Below, piece after piece: positions 19,813 through 33,700 of a stretch of 64,000 bases of DNA (position 1 is the first letter of the stretch; every line of letters starts with the position of its first letter). The position numbers and the translations under genes are program-made. The notes beneath the pieces were generated by a model. The model did no database searches and was not told the DNA's origin. It saw only the letters and a program-made list of their open reading frames with translations. This DNA is from Zantedeschia hybrid cultivar (Eukaryota; Streptophyta; Magnoliopsida; Alismatales; Araceae), in contig JARZZO010000003.1 of NCBI GenBank assembly GCA_030544215.1, forward strand, positions 29,578,379 to 29,642,378, read 5' to 3'.

Positions 19813-19988
19813 TATGATTCTTGGAGATTCTGATCCTCACTAGAAGACCTTCGGAGTCTTCCGTTCTGTATACCTGAAGGTTATACAGTCCGTTGAAAAA
19901 TAGTGGGAAATAATTCAAGATAAAAGATCATAATTGAATTATCAGAACTATCTGCTTAAATCACGTTATTTCCTTCGATTTACTAAAA

Positions 19989-22739
19989 TGTCGTCTATTC
20001 GAGTAGTTGGCATATTAGATGCCAATACTTCTCATATTCAGCATGACTAGAAAACTCTAAAAAATGTCTTTAGGAGTAAGTGAAAGTCACTATCCTAATC
20101 AGATATCATGAATCCTCTTACTTGGATAGACCAAGGTGAAGAGGTACTCATGGTATGCCTTATTGAAAGGCAATGATTGTCATGAAATCTCTTATTTGGA
20201 TAGACCAAGATTAAGAGATATTTATGATGTGCCTTTGAGAAAGGCAAGTGGTAAGACTTTAAACGGTCAAACTCACACATGAAAGGATAAAGAAAAGTCA
20301 GCTGAGATAGAGAAGTAGTAGTTCTCCCACTGCAACCAATATAAGGATATTGGTAAAGGCAAAAAGAATATGGAAGTTGAAAGAAGTTTCATATATTCTT
20401 ATTATCGTCTTTTGCATGTCTATTAGAGAATTAGCGTTTCCAACATGAGATATTGGAAATGATTCTCAGAGCTGCGATAGTGTGCAGACATAGACAAGTA
20501 AAAGGAAATCGAGAAAATGTAAGTGTTGAGTTAGACTCAACTATTGTTCATGATATTCATAGGTTGCTGTCTGACAGTAAATCTTTGTATATCTATAGGA
20601 GTCATATATGAAACTAAATAATTGTTATTTAGTTGCATAAGAAATCAAGAATAACATTGATTAAAAAGAATAATAGTTGTTGGAATCAGTCAATACACTA
20701 CAAATTCTTGAAGTGACATTTCATGTGATGAATGTTCACAAGTCTCCTATAGAAATGAACTGTGTGAATCCTAATTATCTATGGTATTGTACATAGGGTT
20801 GTACAATAAGAAATTATTGATGCTGATACATATTGATGTAAACAGCTCAAAGGCCAAAAGATAATCACTACTGTTGACTTACCTTATAGTTTACTCTTGG
20901 AATGATTCGACTGTATGTACTTACTGAAGTACAAGACGAATATATCTGAGAGATTAAGGTATAAGATCAATATGAAATATTAGAATTTTGATTTGATCAA
21001 GAAACTAATACTTTAGTATATGATTCACATAAATCACAAAGAGGATAACTGTATCCTCGCTCGATTAATCCTCATTGTGTATCATAGCAATATGATAGAA
21101 TGAGGAATTGCAGCTTATTAAGATATGGTGTAATATACAATAAGATTTGCCTAATTCTTGTCCTTTTGAACATGAGTATGAACATTAGATGTCCATACTT
21201 TAAAGATGGTTCCAAATTAGTCAGTGTGTGTCCATATAAGATATGGAAACCAAATAATTCATATGAGATGTGAATTATGAACAAACTTGATTTAAAAGTC
21301 AGGTATTGTCGCGATGCGAATTTATAAATGTCTAAAGAGTTTGGACATTACAGTTATTGGCCAGACGAAAATGAAATAATTGTCGTCCTGAAAACTGTCT
21401 TCTGTGAAGAGGAATATGTCCTCAAAGAAGACAGTGGGAGCTGATAAAACTAGAAGATGTTCTAGATTCACAAACTAACATAAGATTATTAGATAATCTT
21501 TAGTTATTTGGAACCGATCATGACACATTAGAGAGCTTCATAGATTTTTGAGATTCTCTCGGTAACTAGAAGAATATGAGAGGAGCTCAAAATAGATTAT
21601 GATCTGAAATCTATGATAATAATGCTCTCTGTCATTACAACTTTGAGATTGATAAGTTTATTAGAATACGACTTGTCAATACTGCCGATCATAAGATGAT
21701 GACAGTTGGATATTAAAAGCGTCCTCTCAATGTAATTGAGGTAAAGATATATATGATATACCTTTAAAGCTTTTAGAATATCTAGGAAGCAAGTTATGAT
21801 TTCAAAATTATTTTGAATCAAACTGAAACTTCCTAAGTTGTAGTAAAAGCTTTGACTTAATGGTCAAATATTATGTGATCATTAAGAATGATCACGGATT
21901 GTGTATGTTCAGAAAGGACAGTGGGAGTACGGTCGTTTTAATAATACTTTATGATGATAACATCAAAGTCATTAAGAATGACTTCAGGATGTTACTATTA
22001 GTGAAAGCATTGTTAATCATGTTTTTCTCCATAATGGATTTAGTTATAATATCCCACGTATTGGAATACGAATCTATTAAGATAGATCGGTGGGGATATT
22101 ATATTGACCTGTATGTCAAGATGTTTGGCATAAATTTCATGACAAATCTCAATTGTTGAGATATGGAATTTATTCCTTTAAAGAAAAGGTTCCTTAAAGG
22201 ATACAGGAGTGAATTGCATCATTAAGCATTTGAGTAGTGTTAAGGATGCATTCGTGTATATGGAGAGGATGATTTGAAATAATGAGGTCACACTGACTCA
22301 AATTTTAAGTCAAATAATGGATTCAACCCTCTAGTAGAAAGGAATGGATTGTAATGGTTCCAATCCAAAACTCGATATTAAGATGACGACATAGACAAGT
22401 GATACTGTTATTGGAACAGTATGGATGAAAAGGTTCATCCCGGAACTAGATGTAGTTCTAAAAGGTCTCTGATTAAATCTCGTTGTTGTAGGACAACAGT
22501 GGGAGCGATCAATTGAGTGATCGAGCCATGGTCTCTTCAGAAGTTACAAAATATTCTGAGGCTCTTTCACAGGTTCAGAGACAAAGGATAAAGATGAAAT
22601 AACGTAATGGAAAATATTCCATCTGTAGATAATTTAGCAGATCCCTGACCAAGTTTTAGTCACAGACTTTCTGTGAGCATCACCTAGATTTGATGGAGAT
22701 CAAATGCGAAAGTGATTGGCTTGAGTCCAAGTGGGAGAT
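19989..22739 (+). pseudogene. Copia-A decayed gag-pol region
   Basis: Starts with an ATG reading MSSIRVVGILDAN, matching the Copia-C start MSSNNPLCGILDA, then stops after about 20 codons. A remnant resembling LKNVFRS and then the zinc-knuckle area near 20325 follow after only about 340 bases, so most of Gag is absent. Later islands match Copia-C pol. Around 21380-21440 it resembles the AVFLEEEY to NSGS part of the connection. Around 21880-22160 it resembles the CVYKK to VLGIRIY part of RT, where YVDD has become YDDN. Stops occur throughout. No functional enzyme can be made. Confidence 0.85.
22729..22739 (+). other. Copia-A polypurine tract
   Basis: AAGTGGGAGAT immediately before the 3' LTR, the usual plus-strand primer site of plant copia elements. 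Confidence 0.9.
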
Positions 22740-24325
22740 TGATGGATATAGGTGTCCTCTAAGCCAATCATAAGGCACCTATTTCAATCTGGTTCACTAA
22801 TAAATGGCATTAAATTCATTATGTAGATTGACATATTTATAATTGCGCATAATGAAGTCCATGAATATGTGCAATAGTCATCAGATTATGATGAGATCAT
22901 AATAATGAGACTGATGACTTATAAACACATATTCTTAATTGTTCATAGTCGTAGGATGTTTGAGAAGGACATCAAACATCCGGTTAGACTAGTACAGGTT
23001 ATTCCAGCTCATATGATGAGGGTGACTGATCTCATTAGTTACTAGTGTGGAGACACAATGGTAAACCTGTAGGTGCTCATTGGGGAATGAGTTCAATGAA
23101 CTGATCCGACATGAATCGCCGAATGGTAATTTACCTAACTGTCAATCGGCTTGATTCATCGTCACAGTGGCGTGGTTGATCCTTGGACTTGAGACACCAA
23201 AGACACCTTGTCGGTGGACTTCTGGACTTTGACCTTGACCTACGAATCCCTATCCACGGGATCTCTAATAGTCAAGGATCGGGTCCAGTGGAAGACCTTC
23301 GAAAGTGATTGCGTGTTCAATAGAGGATCGTTCGCTCTCAGGTAACTGAAGAGAGAATGCTCTAGAGTAGATCCGCAGGAGTCTCTGGCCAGAGCAGAAA
23401 CAATATCAGAAAAGTGATTTTCGGATATTGTAAAGCGGAGTCTGATTCAAGTGAGTTGACAATCTAGGGTTTGACAGTTGACCATACCCTAGGTTAACTC
23501 GAGAGCATTGTGCGAAGGAAGGATTATAGCCACGTGGTAACTGTGGACGGACAGGTTCCATGAGCGAGTTGTTGAACCCCATTACCTTCCGAGATCATGC
23601 GGTGTTGCTTGGCACCCAACTTGATCAGAAGTCCGACCGAATTCACATGCGATGTCAATTCGGTTGAGGAATTAATTAATTTCTAGATATTAATTAATTA
23701 CAATAAGTCAATAACTAGTTATTGGACTTAACGGGTTGAAAACCGGATTGGTAAATGGGCCTAGAGGGTCACACGGAATAAGATTCTCAGTCGGTGGTAC
23801 ATAAGTGGGATTTATATTAACTCGGGGACTTTTGTGAAAAGTCGCGCCGACTTAATATATATACACGCTGTTTAGAAACCCTGGGCCAAGCTCCAGGATT
23901 TCCCTTGCTGGCCGTCATCCCCCCTTTCTCTCTCCTCCTCTGGGCGTCCCGTTCGGCGCGCCAAAACGGCTTCCATCTCCGCCGCGTGTGATTCTCGAAA
24001 GTCGGAAATTCCCGTCGGCGGGATTTCCGCAATCGTTGCGGCGACGGATCTTCAGCGAGCGAGCTGAAACGGACGAGGGATCGAGGATGAACCACCGCGG
24101 AGGATCGCGTGGATATCGCTGGAGGCCGGACGCTTGTGCGGCTTGCGGCATCGCCTCGACGGAACCGAAACGGAAGCGGATTCGAATCCGCGCACGGTAA
24201 TCAGATTCCAACCCGGTTTTTCGGTTTGCGTTTTTCGTTCCGAATCGGATCAGCGGGCATCGGGCGGGATAAATTTTTGTTCTTCGTTTCCGCTGCGTTC
24301 TTCGCATCCCGCCCGGATCCCAACA
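22740..24325 (+). repeat. Copia-A 3' LTR (1586 bp)
   Basis: Direct repeat of 15085-16669 at about 98% identity by eye. Ends CCCAACA before GATGG (24326-24330). Confidence 0.95.
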
Positions 24326-24550
24326 GATGGTGCGGCGTGTTGGTTGTTCTGCGGTACTCGGAATGTGACCCATTGAATAAATAGAGGAAGAGTCCTTTAT
24401 CTTCCACTGTTGCCCACGGTTAGCCTCAGACCGGCTATTTGTCAGAATAGGGGCAACTTGGTTCTGATTTTGGTGCTCCGGATGCGGGTTCTGCACTATG
24501 CCCATGTTCGGTGGTGCTGCTGCTTGTGCCGGTGCTCTTGCTTGCTGCTG
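24326..24550 (-). pseudogene. Gypsy-2 Pol N-terminus (linker), cut by Copia-A
   Basis: Continues the gag frame after TAG 24551-24553. Begins QQQARAPAQ and goes on MGIVQNPHPEHQ, as in Gypsy-1 at 5807. Includes one GATGG copy. The rest of the linker resumes at 15084. Because Copia-A plus one TSD copy is 9246 bp, a multiple of three, the insertion does not change the frame numbering. Confidence 0.85.
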
Positions 24551-26563
24551 CTACTGCTGCTGTGGTGGTCTTCTTGCCTTTAAGGCAGATATGTACTTTT
24601 TCATCTCCTCCCAGTCAATGCCGCCCTGCTCGTTGAGATCATGGATGTAATCTCTGAATTGGAAGCAGGTGTCAATAGTGTGTCCAGGTTGCCTATGGAA
24701 ATAGCAATACTTGGAGGTATCGGCATTTTGAGGCCAAATTGCCATTTCTCTTGGTAGGACCAAGGCATTGGCTGCCATTAAAGCACTGAAAATGTCTGCC
24801 AAGGACTCTGGGATGACTGGGTATTCTGCCCTCTTCAGGCCTGGAGGTCTTCTCTGCTGGTTATAGTTAGCAGGGGGAGGGACATTATGATATGCCGGCA
24901 GTGCACGCGGCTGGTACTGCTGCTGTTGCTGATACTGTTGTGGCGGAGGCTGGTACTGTAACTGCCGTTGCGGTGGCTGCTGTGGCTGTTGCTGTTGCTG
25001 ATTCGGCTGCTGGGGCCGCTGAAACTGGGGTTGCTGATACTGGGGGTTTGGCTGCTGCCTGTACCCCTGCTGGTTCGGCTGTTGTGGCCGCTGGTACTGT
25101 TGCTGTTGACTCCTCACAAACTGGGGCGAGTTGTTGTTCATACTGCTAACTTGCTCATGAGAGAGCGTGCCCTCGGTAGTCGGACCTGTGCTGGGGGAAT
25201 TTGGCACTGTAGGTTTCCGAGGTGGAGGCCTGCTAGGTCTGTGAGGATCAAAGATGCTAGAGAACGTAGCGTCTTTGAAGGCATTCTGACAGTACCGCTC
25301 TCTTTCATAGAGCTCTGCCATGCTGGTCAGATTGTTCAGGGAGAGGACTAGTTTGAACTGAGGTGTAGCATTAGAAATGAGCATCTTTACTTGCTCCGAC
25401 TCAGACAAGTGATCTTTTACTTTCTCGGCCAAGCCCCTCCATCTGTCGGCAAAACTGACGAACTCCTCATCGGGCTTCATCTTCTCTGCTATTAGGTCAG
25501 TAATGGACAGGGAGGGGGCAACTCTGTCCTGGTATCGTTGAATGAATTTTCGGGAGACGATACCATAGTCCTCTACTTCGGAGGGTTCCAAAGAAAAGAA
25601 CCACTCGAGGGCTGGTCCCTCTAAAGATCTCCTGAACAAAAAGGCCAACGACCTCTTGTCGTTTTGCCAGAAGGATGACTCGTACATGAACTCCTTCAAG
25701 TGGGTGAAGGGGTTACCAGTACCGTTATACTTTCGGTATACTGGCATCTCAGAGGGTGGCAGGTGGAACACTGGCAGACTTGGTAAATTGATCTCCGGTG
25801 CAGCTTTGACCCCCATCATCTTCTGGAGGTTGTTGAATTGTTCATCTATGCGCTCCATCTTTGCCAGCAACGCTTGCGTGGTCGGATCAGCCTGGGGAGG
25901 AGGGGGAGGTGGGGGTACCTGATAGGCATGTTGCCTGGAGTACGTAGGACAAGGAGGACAATAAAGAGGAGGTCCGGCAGAGCTTCCGCCATGCCCGAGG
26001 GCATTTTGATAAGCAGGCGTCAACGGTCTGGCCGGTTGCCTAGAAGAGGAAACTTGCGACCCAGTTGGCCGAGAAGTTGAGACATGGAGGCCTTCCATGG
26101 CCTGATGAATGAAGGGAGGATGATGAGGAGGTTGTTGAGGGATGGCAGGGGGAGCCGCAGGGTTCGGCTCGGCAGACTGCACGGGCGTCCTCCCCTTTAG
26201 AATGGACTAGATCGCCTCGAACTGTTGAGGGTCCAGACGGGAGGCAAGAATTCCCAAAGCATTTACAAGATCTGAGGGATCAGAAGATGAGGGATCATTC
26301 TGGTTCATGTCTCCCTCGAAGATAGGGTTAGGAACCGCATGCACATGCGGGGGAGGATCAAAATATTGCTCATGAGGATGATAAAGAGGGGTTGGGACAT
26401 TCCCCTCATACCGAACTGGACAAGGAATAGAATTACGGGAGGCATCAGCATCTCTCCCGCTCTCGAAATGGTAATCAGAATCGCGAGGGGCATTAGCATC
26501 TCCCTCGTAGTTGACAGTGGCATCTGGAGCCATGCTCAAGTCCCTGCCTGATCGAAGCAGCAT
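24551..26563 (-). pseudogene. Gypsy-2 gag
   Basis: Start ATG at 26563 (MLLRSGRDLS) as in Gypsy-1. One premature TAG at 26207-26209 (Gypsy-1 has a Gln codon there) splits it into about 118 and 543 residues. The capsid-type domain (FTHLKEFMYESSFW, GPALEWFFSLEP), Gln-rich linker and CYFHRQPGHTIDTC zinc knuckle are intact. Ends at TAG 24551-24553, the conserved gag-pol stop. Confidence 0.9.
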
Positions 26564-27592
26564 GATGTTAGATTTTTCTTCAGAGATTGGCAAACAAGTT
26601 GTACATAGATTAAACAAACAAGTGGATGTTTAACGTGATTTTAGGATTCCTTGTTGGGTTATTTGGATTTAATTAAATCACAAATTCGCTCGAGAGATAG
26701 GATCCTAGTTTCAGTTCAATGTCCACCGTTATATTCTATGGTTTTCTCTCACAACGTTATGGAAATCTAACCGGGACTTCAATTGGTACAACCAGCCCGA
26801 TGATTAAGGAGGAATACCTTGATTTTGGGGACTTACGGAGGTCTTTAACACCAACTACTCTAGTCTAATCGAGGGACCGACCCAATCAGAGAGAGTTGAG
26901 GACGTCAAGAAGAGTGTTCCTAAGAAGAGGAGGGTGTTAGCCTCAATGCGTATGACCTGTAGCCTAGATGGCCTCTAGTGCTTAATACATAATGGGTAAT
27001 AGCACACAGATCACAGAATCTGAGAACCGAAGAAGAAATAAGAAACTGCCTGAATCGCGTCGCTGTTGGTCAACACTATTCAAACATAGCCTTATTTTTT
27101 CGCAGAAGCTCAGGCAGCAGACAACAGAAAAATGAGACTGAAAGGCGTCTAGGTTGGGCGACGCAGTTTGAAATGCGTCGTTGTTCCTGGACGCTTTTCA
27201 AGTCACAGATTCAGTTCTTCAGGAGGAATTTCTGGATCGATTCCTCCTCAAACAGGATAAAAACGATAAATAATCAACTCAAGCAAAGTTTTTTTTTTTG
27301 TTTCAAATTTTAACAGGATGATTTTATCAAATGAACAACTATAATATCAATCAATCACACAATCTTTTATCACAAAAACAGCTTTTCAACTAATCAACAG
27401 GGAGGGCAAGATCTTGCCGCAGGGGTGTGCACGTGGTGCACGTAGGAATAACAACTAAACTAAAAATTTACCAATTGGTGAGGGCGTGTCGAGAGACACG
27501 GGTGGTGCACCGTGGGTGTCCGATTGATAACAGCAAGAACAAAGAATTAAAAAGATGGCGAGACCAAGTTCCACCGTGATCGCCAAAAAAGC
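26564..27592 (-). other. Gypsy-2 leader and primer-binding site
   Basis: Non-coding. PBS TGGCGATCACGG at 27574-27585 (element strand), seven bases from the LTR. Holds the counterpart of the nested palindrome (about 27157-27220) and GTGCAC palindromes near 27430-27510. Confidence 0.75.
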
Positions 27593-28948
27593 TGTGAGTG
27601 CTTAAAATGGGTGTGTGATTATCATGAAAAAACTATGTTGTTTAAGTGCAAAATAAACCTATTAAAAAGAAACTAAGTGATATGATCGCCAGAAACTTTT
27701 GACTAAAAAGTTCCAAAAGAAGATTTGATCGCTTACCTGTTTGGACGTGGGAGATGTTGAGCTCTTGGTTCCCTTCCTTCAACCGGCTGAAGAAAGAGAG
27801 CCCTTTCTTGTCTTTGTTCTGGCTTTGGCTGCTATTGAGTTTTGAGGATCATCCAGATTTCTTGTTGTTTGCTATTGATTCCCTCCCCTTGATTCTCCTT
27901 TTTACCTTGCAAGAAAAATGAAAAGAAATCAAGAACAATGATGAGAACTTAGGACGAGGTAGTACCCATTCCAGAGAAAACTTTAAACATGCAACTAAAC
28001 AGGTGAACTCACTTGTTGGGATGGTCTTTTGAACCCCTTTAACAAATAGGTTTTGAAAATGATGCTAGTGTTGTGTGTGTTGCATGGAGTGATGTGATGA
28101 AGAATGTGAGACTAATGGGATAAAAATGTGAGAAATATGCAGAAATGAATTGAAAGCTAATGCTGGATGGCCCCTGGAAGCCTTGGTCTTCAATGGATCT
28201 TGGACGGATGAAGAAAGGATGCCGACTTCTGAAAGTAGCAGCACTTCAGCGTTCGGACGTCGTCAAGCTTCTTTGCTCTAATTGCCACCAGAATAATTGC
28301 TAATTATCACTCAACATCACTCTCTCTGTCACTCGTCCAAGAAGCAGGGTATTTATAGACTTCTTTGCATTCGCGGATTTATATGGAGAAATTTTGAGAT
28401 TATCCAGCTTAACCAACAGATAAATATAGATCAATTCATCTTTATCTGTAATTAGTCTAAAACGCGTCGCCACTCAGAGACGCTTTTCAGATTGATTAAG
28501 ATAAAGATAAACATCTAGGAAAAATTTATCTTTATCTGTAATTAGATAAAACGCGTCGCCACACAAAGACGCCTTTTAGACTAATTAAGATAAGGATAAA
28601 CATTCGGAAGAGAGGTAGAAACAACTTAGGAAACCTAAAATGCGTCATGCCCTGGAGACGTCTTTTAGCTAATTAATTAATTAATTAATTCAAATTCAAA
28701 TTTAAACATTAAAATAAAAATAAACTCTAAATGGCGTCTACAGAGGCCGACGTCTTTTAGACTTCTTCATATTTTAACTAAAATTTGAGTTAAAATTAAT
28801 TTTAACTAATTAACTTAAATGATGTCTGTTTGATCCGACTCAAAAAGATCAATAAAAATTAACCAATAATTAAATATCAGACCGTTCTGAGGCATTATTA
28901 TATGATATGAAATTTACTCAAAATGATGTCAAAATTAGCGTGTCTACA
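27593..28948 (-). repeat. Gypsy-2 5' LTR (1356 bp)
   Basis: Ends TGT...ACA as in Gypsy-1 and clearly diverged from it. Four GACGC-type modules lie at about 28448-28490, 28545-28582, 28636-28670 and 28728-28762. TATA-like CTATAAATACCC at 28347-28359 on the element strand. Confidence 0.92.
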
Positions 28949-29180
28949 GAAAGATGTCCGTCAAAGGCCGAGAAGTACACCAAGCATCTTCCCAAAATTG
29001 TGCATTCCTACCATCACCACCAACAATAAGAAAGCTTGCCTTAATGACATCAACGCTAGCAAGAATACCCTTCCATATCGGAGGCATGCTATGAAGCGTC
29101 AGAAGAAAAAAAATCCCACCCCCTCAATAGAGCATAATACTTTAGAGAGATCACTTTAGACCACATACTAGAGTCATGTT
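28949..29180 (-). pseudogene. LINE ORF2 fragment, region after RT
   Basis: Minus-strand translation gives PPIWKGILASVDVIKASF, then DGRNAQFWEDAWC and SRPLTDIF. This matches the conserved tract after RT in plant L1-type ORF2 (W-G-D/N-G-x-FW-x-D-x-W). It belongs to the same LINE as 47780-50640. Separated from it by Copia-B, and truncated on the left by Gypsy-2. Confidence 0.75.
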
Positions 29181-29185
29181 ATATC

Positions 29186-30734
29186 TGTTGGGATCCGAGC
29201 AGGACGTGATGAACGCAGCAGAATCAGATAACAAAAAACATCATGTCTGATGCCCGCAGATTCGTTTCGGAATAAAAATCGTAAAATCGAAAATAATTGT
29301 GATCGAATCATCGTGCGCAGATTTGCATCCGTGTCGGTTCCATCGAGGCGATGCTGCTAGCCGTACAAACGTCTGGCCTTCAACAGTATCCATGAGATCC
29401 TCTGCGGCGGTTCTTCCTCGCTCCCTCGCTCAGATCAGCATGCCCGCTGATGAATTTTTGCCGCAACAGTGTCCGAAACACGCGGACGGGAATTCCCGAA
29501 GTTCAGGAATTGCACACAGTTGAGACGGGAAGACACCCGGCGCCCTGAAGGGGGCGCCCAGATGAGAAGGAGAGAGGGAGGGGAGCGTCCAGCAGGGAGA
29601 GCTCCTGGAGTTTGGCCCAGGATTTCTACACGGCATGTCTATATATTAAGTCGGCACAACTTTTCACAAAAGTCTCCGAGTTAATATAAAACCCACTAAA
29701 ACACCATCGACTGACCCTCTAAGCACATTTATCAGTCTAATTTTCAGCCTGTTAAGTCCAATAACACTTTATTGACTTACAGTAATTAATTAATATCTCA
29801 TATTTAATTAATCACTTAACCAAATTAACATCTCATGTAAATTCGGTCGGACTTCCGATCAAGTTGGGTGCCAAGTAACACCGCATGATCTCGGAAGGTA
29901 ATGGGGTTTAGCGATCCACTCATGAAACTTGTCCGTCTACAATTACCGCATGGCTACAATCCTTCATTCGCACAATGCTCTCGAGTCGACCTAGGGCATG
30001 GTCAATTGTCAAACCCTAGATGGTCAACTCACTTGGATTAGACTGTGCTGTATAATATTAGAAAATATCTTTTCTGATATTGTGTCCACTCTGGCCAGAG
30101 ATTCTTGCGGATCTATCCTAAAGCGTTCTCTCTCTAGTTAACTAAGAGCGAATGATCATTTATTTAACATACAATCACCTTTGAAGGTCTTCCACTAGAC
30201 TCGATCCTTGATTATTAGAGATCTCGTAGATAGAGATTCATAAGACAAGGTCAAAGTCTAGAAGTCCACCAACAAGATGTCTTTGGTGTCTCAAGTCTAA
30301 GGATCAACCACGCAACTATGACGATGAATCAAGCCAGCTAACAGTCATATAAATTACTATTCGACGATTCATGTTGTATTAGTTCAATGAACTCATTCCC
30401 CAATGAGCACCTACAGGTTCACCATTATATATTCACACAAGTGACTAACGAGATCAGTCATCCTCATCATATGAGTTGGAATAACATGTACTAGTTTTAC
30501 CGGATGTTTGATGTCCTTCTCAAACATCCTACGACTAAGAACAATTAAGAACGTGTGTTTATAAGTCATCAGTCTCATCATTATGATCTCATCATAATCC
30601 GATAACTATTGCACACATTCAAGGACTTCATTATGCGCAATGAAAAACTCGCTAATCATCATAATGAATTAAGTGTCATTTATTAGTGAACCAGATTGTG
30701 AAGGTGCCTAATGATTGGACACCTATATACAACA
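29186..30734 (-). repeat. Copia-B 3' LTR
   Basis: Element strand begins TGTTGTATATAGGTGTCC next to the PPT and ends GGATCCCAACA. Related to the Copia-A LTR but clearly diverged. Confidence 0.9.
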
Positions 30735-33700
30735 ATCTTCCACTTAGACTCAAGACAATCACCTTCGCATTTGATCTTCATAAAATCTAGGTGATGCTTA
30801 CATAAAGTCTACGACCAAGGCGTGGTCAGAGATCTGCTTATCTACTGATGGAATATTTTCCATTACGTTATGTCCTCTACAAATTATGTCTCTGAACTTG
30901 TGAAAGAGCCTCAAAATCTTTTACAACTTTTGACGAGACCATGGCTCCATGATAAAATTGATTGTTCCCACTGTTGTCATACAACAAGGGGACGGGATCA
31001 GAGACCTTTTAGAACTGCATACAGTTCAGGGATGAACTCTTTCATCCATATTGTTCCAATAACATTACCACATGTTTATGTCGTCGTCTTAGTAGCAAGT
31101 TTTGGGTTGGAACCCTTCCAATCCACTCCATATAGTTCTAGCAACAATATCAACTATAATCATGTTAGCAGTGGTTAACTTTTTCAATCCACTACTTTTT
31201 CATTAAAAGGTAAAATCCAAGTCTGATTTGAAATATGAGTCAGTGTGATCTTATGATTTCAAATAATTCTCTCCATCATCTAGGAGTGCACTCTTAGCAC
31301 TTGTTAAGTGTATAGTGATGTGTTTCACTACTTCTATCAAAGTTCTCTTGTATCCTTTAAGGATTTTTTTCTTAAAGAAATAAATTTCATGTTTCAACAA
31401 TTGAGACTTATTATGAAATTTGTCACGTCAAATATTTTGCCTTACAGGTTAATATAACTGATGCTAACATCCTCATCGATCTATCTTATAGATTCGTATT
31501 CCCAATACGCAAGATGTTGTATCCAAACCTTTCATGGAGAAGTATATAGATAATAATGCAGTTACTAATAGTAAAATCATGATGTCATTCTTAATGACCA
31601 TGATGTTATTATTATAAAGTATTAACAACGCGATCGTGCTCCCACTATCCTCCTTGTACACACACAATCCGTGATCATTCTTAAATATCACTTAATGTTT
31701 GACCATTAGGTCAAAACTCTGATTCCAACTTTGGGAAGCTTCAGTTTGATTCAAAACAGATCTTTAAAATTATAACATTTTTCCTAGATATTTTAAAAGC
31801 TTTAAAGTTATATCATATATACCTTTTTCTCAATCATATTGAGGGAATGCATTTTAATATCCAACTGCCTTTATCTCATCATCATGATAAGCAGTTTTGG
31901 CAAGTAGAATTCTGATAAACTTATTTATGGTAACTACTGAGGAAAACTTGTCCAAGTCAACACTTTGACCTTGACCATTTCCTTCAATTTGCCATATAAG
32001 TTTTAAGTAGTCCATCTGTACTAATCTTCATTCTGAAGATTTACTTGCTTCTGACAGGTACAGTACCCTCAAGTAATGCTATCATGTTCCGAACTTGATA
32101 GGTGTTATAGACTATGGCTTAGAATTCTTAATCTCTTGCCAATCCCAAAGTTGTAATAATAAAGAGCTTCTTTATAGATTGTGGATCATAACCACATCTT
32201 CGAGCTTCTCTTATTCTGTCATCTCTGGTCAAACAAATCTTTCTAGCCATTAAGAGAATCCTAAAAATCTATGAAGCTCTTCTATGTGTGTCATGAATAG
32301 TTCCAAATAACTAAAGATTATCTAATAATCTAGTGTTAATTTGTGAGTCTGGAATACCTTCCAGTTTTAATAGCTCCCGCTGTCTTCTTTAAAGATATAT
32401 TTCTGTTTATAGAAGACAGCTTTTTGGACGATAATTATTCTATTATCACTTGGCCAATAAATGTAATATACAATCACTTTGGACATCTCACAAATTCACT
32501 CTATTATGTCCTTTTGAATCTAACTTCTTTGGATCATGTCTTATTCCAAAAGACTAGGACATTCCTTGACTTTAATGTACTTAAAATTAGGTTTCCTTAT
32601 AATTCACATCTCATATGAATTATTTTATCTCCATATCTTATATGGACACAGTGACTTATTTGGAACCATATGTATAGTATAGACATCTAATATTCATACT
32701 TATATTCACAAAGATACAATAAATTAGGCAAATCGTATTATGTATCGCACTATATCCAATAAGGTGCAATTCCTCATTATATCATATTACTATGATGTAT
32801 AATGAGGAATCAATCAAAAGAGGATACCATTATCTTATTAATGATTTGTGTGAATCCCTTACTCATTAATTTTCTTGATTAAATCAAAGAATTATAATAT
32901 TTTTTTCAATTAGTCGATTCATCTTGATCTTCTATTCCTTAATCTCTCAGATGCATTTTACTAGTACTTCAGCAAGTACACATAGCCGAATCTTTCCAAG
33001 AAGGAACTATTAAGGTAAGTCAATAGAAGTGATTATCTTTGGCTTTAAGAAGATATTGAACTATTTAGATCAGTATGTATAAGCTTATATAATTCCTCAT
33101 TGCACAACCTAAGTGTACAGTGCCATAGATAATCAGGATTCACACTGTCTTTTTCTATAGGAGACTTGTGAACATTCATCACATGATATGTCATATTAAT
33201 AATTTATGGTGCATTGACTGGTTTTAAAATCTTTTATTTTATTTATTAAATCATATGGAACAACGCTTTGTTCCTACTCGGCCAATGTTTTCACCTTTAT
33301 CATTCTTGATATTGAATGGAACTAAATAATAGTTATTCAGTTTCATACTATCTCCTGAAGACATATAAAGATTTACTGTCTCACAGTAACCTGTGCAACT
33401 CTTGTCCTATTGTTGAGTCTAAAGATCTATACTCTCAATTGCATTTTACTTGTCTAAATCTGCATAGTATTGCAGATCTGAGAATCATTTCTAATATCTC
33501 ATATTGGAGACGTTGATTCTCTTATAGACATATAAAAGTAGATAATAAGAATATCCAAAACTTCTTACAAGTTTCATATTCTTGTTGTTATTTTGCTATA
33601 TCCTTATCTGCAGTAGTAGAAGAACTGCTCCTTCTTTGTTTCAACTAACTTGCCTTTATCCTTATCAGATGAGGTTCAACCATTTAAGATCTTACCTTTT

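Larger units (their letters stand above)
15085..24325 (+). mobile_element. Copia-A: complete Ty1/copia LTR element with dead coding region
   Basis: 9241 bp, plus strand. LTRs 15085-16669 and 22740-24325, PBS for initiator tRNA-Met at 16671, PPT at 22729-22739, TSD GATGG. I counted by eye about 29 substitutions and one indel between LTRs (roughly 1.8%), so insertion is recent. Yet the gag/pol region (19989-22739) is full of stops and truncated, and this decay must predate insertion. So it moved using proteins supplied by another element. The 3.3 kb leader contains GC-rich palindromes, an AT-rich hairpin array and four larger hairpins. Confidence 0.93.
10288..28948 (-). mobile_element. Gypsy-2: older Tat-type element, interrupted by Gypsy-1 and Copia-A
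   Basis: Same family and strand as Gypsy-1. Present: 5' LTR, primer-binding site, leader, gag, split protease region, domain X and RT up to the second RNase H. There Gypsy-1 is inserted; the rest lies left of the window. Copia-A (15085-24325) splits the proline-rich linker. Its own right end abuts LINE sequence at 28949 (flanking bases GAAAG). Multiple stops and one frameshift make it inactive. It is younger than the LINE and older than both insertions. Confidence 0.92.

Noticed and set aside
23915..24505. 196-codon frame joining the Gypsy-2 linker and the Copia-A LTR
   Set aside because: An artefact of the insertion junction, part element linker and part LTR read on the opposite strand.
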